Shown: in pieces, positions 9,938-18,540 of the stretch
How the letters are laid out: every line of letters begins with the position of its first letter
Position numbering within the stretch: the stretch's first letter is position 1
NCBI GenBank assembly: GCA_025141675.1
Contig: CP081161.1
Coordinates: forward strand, 2,776,001-2,840,000
DNA length: 64,000 bases
Direction: 5' to 3'
Source: Rhodobacteraceae bacterium S2214
GTDB lineage: Bacteria; Pseudomonadota; Alphaproteobacteria; Rhodobacterales; Rhodobacteraceae
Position numbers and translations under genes: made by a program
Notes under the pieces: model-generated
What the model was told of the DNA's origin: nothing
What the model saw: the letters and a program-made list of their open reading frames with translations, nothing else
Database searches by the model: none

Positions 9938-10173
9938 GGCAAGGTCTCCCTGCTGGCTGCCCGCTCCATCCATATGGGGCGATTGTGACAGCTTTCCACT
10001 GATACCATCTAAAATACGCGTGATAGCGTCGTTTGGATCAGACATGAGGGCATTCTTTCGCGTGTTTAGGTCTGGCTAGCATAGCCATGTCTGACCTGAA
10101 CGCGACTGTCTTTTTCGACAGGTTTTAACCGGAACACGCCGCATTGGCGTGTTCCGGATTGTTCGGCGTCGAC

Positions 10174-11364
10174 TTAGGCGATGGTATCAAGTGCCGATTG
10201 TAGATCAGCGAGAAGATCGCCTGCATCTTCAAGCCCGCAGGAAATCCGCACGATGCCATCGCTGATCCCCAGCTCAGAACGGTGTTCGGGTTTCAGCCGC
10301 TGGTGCGTCGTGGTGGCCGGATGGGTGACGATAGATTTACTATCGGCAAAGTTGTTGGAGATCGTGAAAATCTCGAGAGCGTTAAGGAATTTGAACGCCT
10401 CTTCTTTGCCGCCTTTGACTTCGATCGCCAAAACCGTCCCACCGCGTTTGCACTGCCGTTTTGCCAGCGCATATTGTGGATGCGACGGATGCCCTGGATA
10501 TACCACCTTGTTCAGCTTGGGATGATCGGCAAGACCGTTGGCCAACACTTCTGCGGTATCGCATTGTGCATCAATGCGCAGGTCCATCGTGTCCAATGAC
10601 TTCAGCATGACCCACGCGTTAAACGGCGACATCGCACCGCCGGTGTGTTTTAGGTAGGCTTCGACCGGGCCACGCACGATGTCACGTTTGCCAAGGATGA
10701 TCCCACCCAAACAACGCCCCTGCCCGTCCACGTGTTTCGTGGTGGAATAGACCACAAGATCAGCACCAGCTTCAATCGCATAGGAATATGTCGGCGTCGC
10801 AAAGACGTTATCGACCACAACCATTGCACCAACCGCATGCGCCATGCCAGCGACCGCTTTCAGGTCGATGACCTCAAGCACTGGGTTTGACACGCTTTCA
10901 AGGAAAACCATGCGTGTGTCGGGCCGAATGGCCGCTTTCCACGCGTCCAGATCGCGCCCGTCAACCAGCGTGATTTCGACGCCAAAGCGCGCAAGGATGT
11001 CTTCGAGGATATACAAACAGGACCCGAACAAAGCCCGCGACGACACGATGTGATCGCCCGCTTTGACCAACGACATCAGCGCACCATTGACCGCCGCCAT
11101 GCCTGACGCGCATGCAAAACCGGCTTCTGCGCCTTCAAGGGCTGCCATCCGGTCTTCGAACATCGCAAGTGTCGGGTTGCCGTAGCGGGCGTAGATAAAT
11201 TCGTCGCCTTCGATCTGGATGAAGCGCTGTTCGGCGTCCTCTGCCGTGTCGTAAACAAAGCCTTGGGTCAGAAAAATTGCTTCGGACACTTCGCCGTATT
11301 GGCTGCGCCGCGTACCGGCATGGACAGCCTGTGTGCGACGGGACCAGTTTGATGAGTTGGACAT
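10174..11364 (-). CDS. metZ: O-succinylhomoserine sulfhydrylase
   Basis: PLP-dependent enzyme making homocysteine directly from O-succinylhomoserine and sulfide in methionine synthesis (Cys/Met metabolism PLP family). The 396-residue protein has the substrate/PLP region YARYGNPT near residue 60, ACASGMAAV near residue 85 and the Schiff-base lysine in VVYSTTKHVDGQGR near residue 205. The MetZ-type EAIFLTQGFVYDTAEDAE segment sits near residue 28. The ATG at 11362-11364 has a GAAAGAACG purine run upstream. Expression is very likely controlled by S-adenosylmethionine through the SAM-II riboswitch and terminator in its leader (11404-11502). Confidence 0.95.
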   Translation of the reverse strand: MSNSSNWSRRTQAVHAGTRRSQYGEVSEAIFLTQGFVYDTAEDAEQRFIQIEGDEFIYARYGNPTLAMFEDRMAALEGAEAGFACASGMAAVNGALMSLVKAGDHIVSSRALFGSCLYILEDILARFGVEITLVDGRDLDAWKAAIRPDTRMVFLESVSNPVLEVIDLKAVAGMAHAVGAMVVVDNVFATPTYSYAIEAGADLVVYSTTKHVDGQGRCLGGIILGKRDIVRGPVEAYLKHTGGAMSPFNAWVMLKSLDTMDLRIDAQCDTAEVLANGLADHPKLNKVVYPGHPSHPQYALAKRQCKRGGTVLAIEVKGGKEEAFKFLNALEIFTISNNFADSKSIVTHPATTTHQRLKPEHRSELGISDGIVRISCGLEDAGDLLADLQSALDTIA

Positions 11365-11403
11365 CTATTCGTTCTTTCGGTTCAGGGGGGCGCTTTTCAA
11401 AGC

Positions 11404-11433
11404 AAAACCCCGACACCGGGCAAGGCATCGGGG
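11404..11433 (-). terminator. Intrinsic terminator in the metZ leader
   Basis: On the minus strand CCCCGATGCC pairs with GGTGTCGGGG over ten base pairs, including two G-U pairs, with a TTGCCC loop, and is followed by TTTTGCTTT. It lies between the SAM-II aptamer (ending near 11448) and the metZ start (11364), so it is positioned as a transcription attenuator rather than the end of a gene. Confidence 0.8.
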
Positions 11434-11447
11434 TGTAAAAACCCGCA

Positions 11448-11502
11448 GCCTTTTTAGCGAATTATTTAACGTGGCCCGCAATCCGGTCACAAATCACCAC
11501 GC
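11448..11502 (-). ncRNA. SAM-II riboswitch (metA/metZ leader)
   Basis: Read on the minus strand, the segment has the SAM-II layout: GTGGTGATTTG at 11491-11501, a P1 closing strand GGCCAC near 11471-11476, the GTTAAA stretch, then CGCTAAAAAGG at the 3' end which forms the pseudoknot. GTGG...CCAC close the hairpin and the TGATTTG loop is available for the pseudoknot with the CTAAAAAGG side. The class binds S-adenosylmethionine and controls methionine genes in alphaproteobacteria. Here it precedes metZ by about 85 bases with an intrinsic terminator between them. Confidence 0.9.
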
Positions 11503-11568
11503 CTGTTCGGATAGTCAGCAGGACGCGAGAGGTCAACAGGCGTTCACGGAGGGCCGTTCACATTCACG

Positions 11569-11596
11569 TAAAAAGGGCCGCCAATTGGCAGCCCTT
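11569..11596 (-). terminator. Intrinsic terminator of the lipoprotein gene
   Basis: AAGGGCTGCC, loop AATT, GGCGGCCCTT on the minus strand, with one mismatch in a ten-pair stem, followed by TTTTACG. It lies 23 bases past the stop of the gene at 11619-12278 and separates it from the metZ leader. Confidence 0.85.
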
Positions 11597-11618
11597 CTTT
11601 GTCTTGATTTAGGATCAA

Positions 11619-12278
11619 TTAATCCGCTGCGAAGATAATCGCGAATGCGTCGCTTTCCGCGAAATCTTCGAGTTCCTCGATGTCGTCTTCTGTCAGATCA
11701 TCGATATCGGTTGTCGATGTGATTGGCAGGCCAACCCCAACGCCAATGACGCCTTCAGTTGTGAAGCTGCCGAAGACGAGCCCTTGATAGCGCCCGTTAC
11801 CCGCACCACTGCCGCTAAGGGTGCCGTCGATGCTGGCTGCCATGAAAGCATCCCCTTCGAAGTCTTCAGTCACTTCGCCTTCGGAAAGCGTGATTGTACC
11901 CGTTTTGCTGTTCCCGTTCGAATCGACAAAGTCACCAAAACTACCGGTCAGAGTGCCTTCGTCACCTGAAAACGATGTTTGCAGAGCAACGCTGCCGGCC
12001 AATGTTGGGGTTGGCAAATCACTGATGTCGTCAACCTCGTCAATATTGAGCGTACCAATTTCGGAATACACAATTGCGTCGCCTTCATAGCTAGCGCCAC
12101 CAGCAGCAGACAGCGTTGAAAACTGCGCGTATTCGACGGAATCATTCAAACCCGCCGTCAGAACCGGATTGGTTTCGAAGTCGTTCAACACGTCATCGAA
12201 AGTTGAGCCGCCGCCACCGCTGCCGCCACATGCAGCCAGAGCAAGAATGGAAGTTGAAATGAAAAATGTCCGTATCAT
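11619..12278 (-). CDS. Surface lipoprotein of unknown function with beta-barrel-like C terminus
   Basis: A 219-residue protein with a lipoprotein signal peptide: MIRTFFISTSILALAAC, cysteine at residue 17, followed by GGSGGGGS, a glycine tether. The mature part is acidic and glycine-rich. Its second half has alternating strands (LTGSFGDFVDSN, GTITLSEGEV, DGTLSGSGAGNGRYQGLVFGSF) of the type seen in small eight-stranded barrels of transferrin-binding-protein-like or Slam-dependent lipoproteins. That family assignment is a guess from pattern only. The start ATG at 12276-12278 is supported by the signal peptide. Its own terminator follows. It faces the GST gene across a 177-bp divergent promoter region. 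Confidence 0.8.
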   Translation of the reverse strand: MIRTFFISTSILALAACGGSGGGGSTFDDVLNDFETNPVLTAGLNDSVEYAQFSTLSAAGGASYEGDAIVYSEIGTLNIDEVDDISDLPTPTLAGSVALQTSFSGDEGTLTGSFGDFVDSNGNSKTGTITLSEGEVTEDFEGDAFMAASIDGTLSGSGAGNGRYQGLVFGSFTTEGVIGVGVGLPITSTTDIDDLTEDDIEELEDFAESDAFAIIFAAD

Positions 12279-12455
12279 GGGTAACTCACTATTTGTTGGT
12301 TTCAATTGCTCGCGAAGGTGCCAAAAGTTAACGAAATCGTCCACCCTCAACTTAAGATTTTAAACGGCGTATCCATGTTCGCCTGCAAACCTGTCCAACG
12401 CGTTGCGTCTTGTTCGGAATTGCGTAGGCTGCGCGAACGCCAACAGGAGAAACGC

Positions 12456-13163
12456 ATGACCGCCCCCATTGATCTATATTTCTGGCCGACACCAAATGGT
12501 TGGAAGGTTTCCATTGCTCTTGAAGAGATGAAGCTGGCCTATAATATCCACCTGATCAACATCGGCGCGGGCGATCAGTTCAAACCTGAATTTCTTGCAA
12601 TCGCCCCCAACAACCGAATGCCAGCAATCGTTGATCCTGACGGCCCCGATGGCGCGCCTATCAGTATCTTTGAAAGCGGCGCGATCTTGCAGTATCTCGC
12701 CCGCAAAACGGGGTCATTTTACGGTGAGACCGAACGTGACCGGATCGCCGTGGATCAATGGTTGATGTGGCAAATGGGCGGGCTGGGACCGATGGCGGGT
12801 CAGGCGCATCATTTCCTGAAATACGCGCCTGTCATGGATCCACCGCAGGACCTGCCATATGCAAAGGACCGCTACCGCAATGAAACAGGCCGCCTTTATG
12901 GTGTGATGGATCGGCAGTTGGCTAAGTCCGAATACCTTGCGGGTGATTTCTATTCCATCGCGGACATGTCGGCTTGGGGCTGGTCATCGCTTTGGGAAGG
13001 GCAACAGCAAACGCTTGATGACAAGCCAAACCTGAAGCGCTGGTTGGATACGGTTGGTGCCCGCGCAGGTGTCGTCGCTGGTCGTGCATTGGCAGCAGAT
13101 TTGCGCAAGGAGCCGAAAAAGGATTCTGGCACGCAAAATGCGCTTTTTGGCAAACGCGATTAA
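12456..13163 (+). CDS. yfcG: Glutathione S-transferase family disulfide-bond oxidoreductase (YfcG/Nu-class)
   Basis: A 235-residue cytosolic GST. The thioredoxin-like N-terminal domain opens IDLYFWPTPNGWKVSIALEE, with the Thr and Asn in TPNG that in Nu-class YfcG bind glutathione in place of a catalytic Tyr or Ser. NNRMPAIVDPDG holds the cis-proline, and FESGAILQYLA binds the glutathione gamma-glutamyl group. A helical C-terminal domain follows. The start ATG at 12456 has CAGGAG seven bases upstream; earlier in-frame starts lack one. Likely acts in thiol-disulfide reduction with two glutathiones. Exact substrates cannot be inferred. Confidence 0.88.
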   Translation: MTAPIDLYFWPTPNGWKVSIALEEMKLAYNIHLINIGAGDQFKPEFLAIAPNNRMPAIVDPDGPDGAPISIFESGAILQYLARKTGSFYGETERDRIAVDQWLMWQMGGLGPMAGQAHHFLKYAPVMDPPQDLPYAKDRYRNETGRLYGVMDRQLAKSEYLAGDFYSIADMSAWGWSSLWEGQQQTLDDKPNLKRWLDTVGARAGVVAGRALAADLRKEPKKDSGTQNALFGKRD

Positions 13164-13218
13164 CGCTGGTTTAAGTGAATGCGCCTAAAACTGTCGACAG
13201 ACGACAAAGAGGCCATTC

Positions 13219-13539
13219 ATGCAATATCCAAACCGACCCTATCGCTACCAGACACACATTCCGGTTCATGTGATCCGCCCCGGCGGGCCGCAAGTTGCTT
13301 ATATCGTTGATATTAACGAAGCTGGCGCATGTGTTGCGGGTTTAACCGGTGTCGCTGTTGGTGAAGCCGTTGTTTTGCGGGGCAGCGACGATGCCAATGT
13401 CGCGACGGTGCGTTGGGCTGCGAACAACCGTGCAGGCGTTGCATTTGATCGGCCTATTCCACCCAAATACCTGAATATGATGCGGTATCGTGATCCGGCT
13501 ATGTTGGCGGCTGCCACGAATGACAACCACCTTAACTGA
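13219..13539 (+). CDS. PilZ-domain protein
   Basis: A 106-residue single-domain protein with the PilZ plan: a basic N-terminal RPYRYQ stretch, then the second motif DINEAGA, corresponding to (D/N)xSxxG with Asn in place of Ser, then VRWAANNRAGVAFDRP, the usual closing strands. PilZ domains bind cyclic di-GMP, but the Ser-to-Asn change and a poor RxxxR make binding uncertain. AGAGG lies at the right distance before the ATG. It ends exactly against the stop of ispZ on the other strand with no bases between. Confidence 0.75.
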   Translation: MQYPNRPYRYQTHIPVHVIRPGGPQVAYIVDINEAGACVAGLTGVAVGEAVVLRGSDDANVATVRWAANNRAGVAFDRPIPPKYLNMMRYRDPAMLAAATNDNHLN

Positions 13540-14145
13540 TCAGGATTTCGCGTCGGGATCGATCAAGAAACGCTGGAGACCGATGATTTGAAGCCATAGG
13601 AAAACGAATAGAACGGCGGGGAACGCGAAGGTTTCAAGCTTGACCCAAAGTTCGGTCGTTTGTGTCCGCCAGATCAGTTCGTTCGCGATCGCCAATGCGA
13701 TGAACATCACGGTGATCCGTTTTGTCAGGATCATCCATCCTTCTTCTTTCATGGGCAGAAAATCCCCCATGACCCATTCAAGATAGCTTCGCCCGCGCAA
13801 CAGGCCGATGCCGAGAATGGCGGCAAAACACCCGTAAACGATAGAGGTTTTCATTTTGAAAAACCGTTCATCGTTGAAATAGGCGGTCAGCCCGCCAAAG
13901 AAGATCACCATGAATGCGGTAAACAATTGCATCCGGCTGAGCGATTTTGTCAGCGCCCATAGCAGCCCCATCGCGACCAACAGAACAGGAACAAAAATCA
14001 ACGTCGCGACAATAAAGCCGGAATAGTCAGTGCCCGCGATTGTAAAGGTATCGTCCTTGATCCGTAGATAAATCAGGAAAAAGACAAGCGTCGGCCCCAG
14101 TTCGAGGACTTGCTTTAGGATCGGGTTGATTGGTTTGGTTTCCAT
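13540..14145 (-). CDS. yciB: Inner-membrane septation protein A (IspZ/YciB family)
   Basis: A 201-residue polytopic membrane protein with five to six hydrophobic segments. Family features are the opening KPINPILKQVLELGPTLVFF, the KTSIVYGCFAAILGIGLL segment, the amphipathic LPMKEEGWMILTKR stretch and NELIWRTQTTELWV in the last third. IspZ/YciB is linked to septum formation and envelope synthesis. The start is the ATG at 14143-14145. It lies 51 bp downstream of the EamA transporter gene on the same strand and may be cotranscribed. In alphaproteobacteria ispZ is often near ftsY, which here lies about 4.4 kb away. Confidence 0.92.
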   Translation of the reverse strand: METKPINPILKQVLELGPTLVFFLIYLRIKDDTFTIAGTDYSGFIVATLIFVPVLLVAMGLLWALTKSLSRMQLFTAFMVIFFGGLTAYFNDERFFKMKTSIVYGCFAAILGIGLLRGRSYLEWVMGDFLPMKEEGWMILTKRITVMFIALAIANELIWRTQTTELWVKLETFAFPAVLFVFLWLQIIGLQRFLIDPDAKS

Positions 14146-14196
14146 AAGTGGGTTTTAGCGCAAGCATCGTGCGACGCCAGCCCGAAAACGCACATG

Positions 14197-15099
14197 TTAC
14201 CCGCCAAGTTCAACGATCACGGCACCCAAGCCGATCAGACACATCAAAAACAGTCGGCGTGGCCCTACCTTTTCGCCCAAGATGAACCAGCCGATGAGGG
14301 CTGCAAAAACTGTCGACGTTTCGCGCAGGACAGCCGCCTCACCAACTTTATCGAGACGTGTTGCAAGCATGACGCCGCCAAAACTCAGCCAGGCAATCAC
14401 CGCACCGATCAAACCGCGCTGCAACAGCGGCCCAAGGTCAGGCGGCTGCGACATCCGGCGGTAGCGCCACACGGCGATAAGCGGCATGTCGAACGCGGTC
14501 ACAAAAAAGAACCACGCCAAAAATGTAAAAGGATCAGGCGTTTGGCGAATGCCATAGGCGTCATATGTCGTGTAGATTGCAACGAGGATACCCCCTGCGA
14601 TTGCCCACCCCAAACCGACCTTCAAGGTGTGCGGATCGAGCGTTTCTTCCGACAGATTTCTGAGCGCCAGCAGGAGGATACCACCGGACAAACAGGCGAC
14701 GCCAAGCCACTGCACAGCCGAGAAATGTTCGTTAAAAAACAATGTCGCCGCAATCACGGTGACCAATGGCCCGGTCCCCCGTACGACCGGATAGACCACA
14801 GTATAGGCGGCCCGTTCATAGGCCAGCGCCATCGTCACTTTATAGGCGAAATGAACGATGATGACGCCCACCAACAGGATGGCAGTGGTCTGATTGGGCC
14901 ATGGCACCAGAAACAATGCGATGGGCGCGGATAAGACTGCCAACCAAAAATCAACCGCGCCGCGCGTCAGCCAAGGATCGTGCCGCCCCTTTTGCAACGC
15001 CCCAAAAACGGCATGCGCGAGCGCGGAAAACAATGCGAGGAACGTCGCAAGCCGCGCACCTTCGGGTGTGCCGGCGATGGAAACAAGCCATTCGCTCAT
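14197..15099 (-). CDS. EamA/DMT family transporter
   Basis: A 300-residue inner-membrane protein with ten predicted helices in two EamA repeats, characteristic of drug/metabolite transporters. Typical repeat features are PVVRGTGPLVTVIAATLFFNE closing the first repeat and a second-repeat end (FAALIGWFILGEKVGPRR) with the conserved glutamate after the ninth helix. Substrate is not predictable from sequence. The start ATG at 15097-15099 is supported by the family-like first helix. Probably cotranscribed with ispZ. Confidence 0.88.
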   Translation of the reverse strand: MSEWLVSIAGTPEGARLATFLALFSALAHAVFGALQKGRHDPWLTRGAVDFWLAVLSAPIALFLVPWPNQTTAILLVGVIIVHFAYKVTMALAYERAAYTVVYPVVRGTGPLVTVIAATLFFNEHFSAVQWLGVACLSGGILLLALRNLSEETLDPHTLKVGLGWAIAGGILVAIYTTYDAYGIRQTPDPFTFLAWFFFVTAFDMPLIAVWRYRRMSQPPDLGPLLQRGLIGAVIAWLSFGGVMLATRLDKVGEAAVLRETSTVFAALIGWFILGEKVGPRRLFLMCLIGLGAVIVELGG

Positions 15100-15127
15100 G
15101 TTATGCGACTACCGCGTTCATTATTGA

Positions 15128-15523
15128 TCAAGACGATAATCCGTCGCAAATCAGTGGCACGGTGTAGTCTTCTGCCTCGAAAATGATCGTTGTGTCCGGT
15201 CGTGTGGTGAAAACAGCCCGCATTCCGTCACCTTCGCGATAGATCGCCCAACACTTTGGTTCTGGATCGCCATCGTAACGGAAGCAAATATCGCCTTTGC
15301 TTTCGTACCAGACCCCGCGCGTACAGGTGCCATCCCCTGGCGACCATAGCACCCGACGGCCTTCAAGGTATTGTTCCACGCCGAAACCCGGATTGCCTTC
15401 GGTGCCGAAACTCACGATCCGGCCCGTGACATGGGCATCAAATTCTGCGGCTGTCATTGGGCTTTCAGCGATTGAGGGGGTCGCCAGAGTGGCGAACAAA
15501 AAGACGATAGATCGCATAGTCAT
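15128..15523 (-). CDS. Small secreted protein of unknown function, cysteine-containing
   Basis: A 131-residue protein with a signal peptide (residues 1-19, IVFLFATLATPSIAES) and a compact mature domain with four cysteines in the pattern GTCTRG, DICF, PKCWAIY and PLICDG, probably two disulfides. Tryptophans in LWSPGDG, GVWYES and KCWAIY suggest a small beta domain. Similar sequences occur widely in Rhodobacteraceae as far as I recall, with no known role. The start could be the ATG at 15521-15523 or the one two codons later at 15515-15517; the signal peptide fits either. It lies 28 bp upstream of the AlkB-like gene's stop, on the same strand as both neighbours. Confidence 0.8.
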   Translation of the reverse strand: MTMRSIVFLFATLATPSIAESPMTAAEFDAHVTGRIVSFGTEGNPGFGVEQYLEGRRVLWSPGDGTCTRGVWYESKGDICFRYDGDPEPKCWAIYREGDGMRAVFTTRPDTTIIFEAEDYTVPLICDGLSS

Positions 15524-15551
15524 TGTCCAATGATGCGTTTTGATCAGCCTA

Positions 15552-16574
15552 TCACGGCGTCGGCGTATCTTTCCAGTGCTGTACGCGGGGATCCATCACC
15601 TGACGCCAAAATGGCGGGAACAGCGCCAGAACGGCCATCACGGGCAACGATCTAGGCAGAATTGGCCCATCTGCAGGCATCGCCAGCATGGGATAGGGCC
15701 GATAGGGATGTGCGTGATGGTCCGCATAGCGCGGCGCGTACTGCATCATCCCTGACGCAAACCAATGTGGCGCATTCCAACTGTGCCGATCCCCAATCGG
15801 TTCCAGCCGACCCGCGCTGTCGCGGTGCCGCAGCAAACCGTAATGCTGGACGTAATCGCACAGTAACAATTGTTGTTGTGCGAACACCGTTAACCCCACG
15901 TACCAGACAAGCCCTGTGATGCTACCGACCGCATATGCCCCCACCAAAAATATAAACGCACCAAGGGTATAGGTTACAAACGGCGTTTCGAGGAAAGATC
16001 TTTGGACATGCTTGAGCCTACGCGCCTCGGCCATATAACCTGCGGTGACTGCGCCAGCGTAGGCACGACCCAAATACCGATAGTAGCTTTCCCCCAGACG
16101 CGATGTACTGGGGTCATCCCGCGTCCCGATAAATCGGTGATGGATCAAAAGATGTGCGGAAACGTGATGACCGAAAAGCAACGAAATGTAGGTCCACACC
16201 CCAAGCCCGAACAGGTGTTGTTCGCGTCGATGGATCAGTTCATGCGCATTGGCATTGCTGACCTGACCAAAGAAAATGCCGCTAGCGACAAACAGACAGA
16301 TTTTGTCGATAGTCGTCAGCAAATCCCCAGCAAGCGCCCAGACGACAAGCGGCACGAGCCCTAGGTGGATAACGGCAAGGCAGGCCGACAACCGGTCTGC
16401 TGTCTGATTTTCATCCTCGGGCAATGGTGCTGCCACCCGCCCGACAAGATGATCCAGTCCCGCCACCATCAAGGTCAAAGACAGGACCGCCATGACCGGC
16501 CAAGGGCCAGCAAATACCGCCGAGATGGCGATCAAGAACGCGGGAAGGCATGTCGTAAGTACAAAAAAGGCCAT
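15552..16574 (-). CDS. alkB: Alkane 1-monooxygenase (AlkB-type membrane di-iron hydroxylase), divergent
   Basis: A 340-residue membrane protein with about six helices and the histidine boxes of membrane fatty acid desaturase/AlkB enzymes: HELIHRREQ near residue 110, FGHHVSAHLLIHHRF near 135, DYVQHYGL near 235, then NAPHW and RYADHHAHPY near 270-280. These bind the di-iron centre for terminal hydroxylation of alkanes or related chains. The third-box context (LCDYVQHYGL instead of NYxxHYGL) and the spacing differ from classical AlkB, so the substrate may be another hydrocarbon or fatty chain. The ATG at 16572-16574 has GAAGG upstream; an in-frame TTG four codons earlier is less likely. No rubredoxin or rubredoxin reductase gene is adjacent. 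Confidence 0.85.
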   Translation of the reverse strand: MAFFVLTTCLPAFLIAISAVFAGPWPVMAVLSLTLMVAGLDHLVGRVAAPLPEDENQTADRLSACLAVIHLGLVPLVVWALAGDLLTTIDKICLFVASGIFFGQVSNANAHELIHRREQHLFGLGVWTYISLLFGHHVSAHLLIHHRFIGTRDDPSTSRLGESYYRYLGRAYAGAVTAGYMAEARRLKHVQRSFLETPFVTYTLGAFIFLVGAYAVGSITGLVWYVGLTVFAQQQLLLCDYVQHYGLLRHRDSAGRLEPIGDRHSWNAPHWFASGMMQYAPRYADHHAHPYRPYPMLAMPADGPILPRSLPVMAVLALFPPFWRQVMDPRVQHWKDTPTP

Positions 16575-16758
16575 GCCGACCTTCAAAACACAAAGGTCCT
16601 AAATCGGGGTGAACGCACCGTCCCGCGCACTCTATCCGAACATTTTTCCACGCATCGGCACCAAACACTGCGCCTTAGGCGATTTACATGTCGTTTTCGC
16701 GTAGCGACGCCCGCCGCGGACCAGCTATGCATGATCAACACTTGCAAGGGGACGGACC

Positions 16759-18444
16759 ATGGCGCTGGACGACAAAAAGGGCGTTTGGAAATCAGGCAAA
16801 GGCAAAGGGCGGCACACGCCCAAAGGCAGGCAGCTCGACGATCAGGCGTGGGAAGAGGTTCGCGCGCTGCTCGGTGATCGTCCGCGTCGATCCGATTTGT
16901 TAATTGAATTCTTACACTTGATCCAAGATGCCTACCGGTGCCTTTCGGCTGCACACCTGCGCGCATTGGCTGAAGAACTGCGGATGTCGCAGGCGGAAGT
17001 TTACGAAGTTGCAACTTTCTATGCTCATTTCGATGTCGTGAAAGAAGGCGAAGCCGTCCCCCCCGCACTAACGATCCGCGTCTGCGATTCCTTGTCTTGT
17101 GAACTGGCCGGTGCCGCTGCTTTGCAGAAAGCGCTTGAAGATGGCTTGGACGCAAATGACGTCCGCGTTCTGCGCGCGCCCTGCATGGGACGTTGCGACA
17201 CCGCGCCTGTGCTTGAAATTGGTCATAATCACATCGACCATGCGACTTTGGAAAAGGTCGAAGCCGCGATCACAAATGACGATACGCACGCGCATATTCC
17301 GGATTATGAAACCTACGCGTCCTACGCTGCATCAGGCGGTTACACCGAACTGACAAAGCTGCGCGACGCCGGTAACTGGGAAGCCGTCCAAGATCAGATC
17401 CTTGAAAGCGGTCTGCGCGGGCTTGGCGGGGCGGGCTTTCCGTCCGGTAAAAAGTGGGGCTTTGTGCGCGCCAATGAAGGCACTCGTTACCTTGCCGTGA
17501 ATGGCGACGAAGGCGAGCCGGGCACCTTCAAAGATCGCTACTATCTTGAGCGCACACCGCATCTTTTCCTTGAAGGTATGTTGATTGCCGCTTGGGCGGT
17601 CGAAGCTGAAACCTGCTTTATCTATATGCGGGACGAATATCCGGCTGTGCTGGAAATCTTGCGCCGTGAGATCAAAGCGTTGGAAGATTCGGGCGTTGTC
17701 GCAAAAGGCTATATTGATCTGCGTCGCGGTGCCGGTGCTTACATCTGCGGCGAAGAATCCGCGATGATTGAAAGCATCGAAGGCAAACGCGGCATTCCGC
17801 GCCATCGCCCACCTTTTGTGGCGCAGGTCGGTATCTTCAATAAACCGACGTTGGTTCATAACGTCGAAACCCTGCTTTGGGTCGCGCGTGTGGTCCGTGA
17901 GGGCCCAGAATGTCTGAACGCGACAGAATTGAACGGTCGCAAAGGGTTGCGGTCCTATTCGGTTTCGGGTCGCGTGAAAAATCCGGGCGTGCATGTGTTG
18001 CCCGCAGGATCAACCATCACCGACATTATCGCGGCGGCAGGCGGGATGATGGATGGTCATACGTTCAAAGCCTATCAGCCCGGCGGCCCGTCTTCCGGCC
18101 TGTTGCCTGCATCCATGCATGACGTGCCGTTGGATTTCGACACGCTGCAACCTTATGGCACCTTCATCGGGTCAGCCGCAGTCGTTGTTTTGTCGGACAA
18201 GGACAAGGCGCGCGATGCGGCGCTGAATATGTTGCGGTTCTTTGAAGACGAAAGCTGTGGCCAATGCACGCCGTGCCGCGTCGGTTGTGAAAAGGCCGTA
18301 AAGCTGATGCAGGCGGACACGTGGGATCAGCCATTGCTGGACGATCTGTGTACCGCGATGACGGACGCAAGTATCTGTGGCCTCGGTCAAGCCGCGCCAA
18401 ATCCGATCAAAATGGTGATGAAACACTTCCCAGACGAGGTGTAA
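16759..18444 (+). CDS. NuoE-NuoF fusion, NAD-dependent formate dehydrogenase diaphorase type (FdsG-FdsB/HoxF-like)
   Basis: A 561-residue flavo-iron-sulfur protein. The first 170 residues are a NuoE domain with a [2Fe-2S] thioredoxin-like fold: CDSLSC and CMGRC supply the four ligands. The remainder is NuoF: FMN/NAD site GLGGAGFPSGKKWGF, NGDEGEPGTFKDRYYLE, the RRGAGAYICGEESAMIES region, and the [4Fe-4S] ligands ESCGQCTPCRVGC near residue 500. Such fusions carry electrons to NAD in NAD-dependent formate dehydrogenases of Rhodobacteraceae (FdsG plus FdsB) and, as HoxF, in NAD-reducing hydrogenases. The expected partner, the molybdenum catalytic subunit, does not follow; ftsY does, 97 bp downstream. 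The ATG at 16759 has GGGGACGG upstream. Confidence 0.88.
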   Translation: MALDDKKGVWKSGKGKGRHTPKGRQLDDQAWEEVRALLGDRPRRSDLLIEFLHLIQDAYRCLSAAHLRALAEELRMSQAEVYEVATFYAHFDVVKEGEAVPPALTIRVCDSLSCELAGAAALQKALEDGLDANDVRVLRAPCMGRCDTAPVLEIGHNHIDHATLEKVEAAITNDDTHAHIPDYETYASYAASGGYTELTKLRDAGNWEAVQDQILESGLRGLGGAGFPSGKKWGFVRANEGTRYLAVNGDEGEPGTFKDRYYLERTPHLFLEGMLIAAWAVEAETCFIYMRDEYPAVLEILRREIKALEDSGVVAKGYIDLRRGAGAYICGEESAMIESIEGKRGIPRHRPPFVAQVGIFNKPTLVHNVETLLWVARVVREGPECLNATELNGRKGLRSYSVSGRVKNPGVHVLPAGSTITDIIAAAGGMMDGHTFKAYQPGGPSSGLLPASMHDVPLDFDTLQPYGTFIGSAAVVVLSDKDKARDAALNMLRFFEDESCGQCTPCRVGCEKAVKLMQADTWDQPLLDDLCTAMTDASICGLGQAAPNPIKMVMKHFPDEV

Positions 18445-18540
18445 GCGCAGCTTCACACGGATACGGAAATCGCCCTGCCCCTTTCCCTTCGGGCATGGGC
18501 GTATTAGGTGAGGAACATCAACGTTTCCAAAGGCTGTCGC

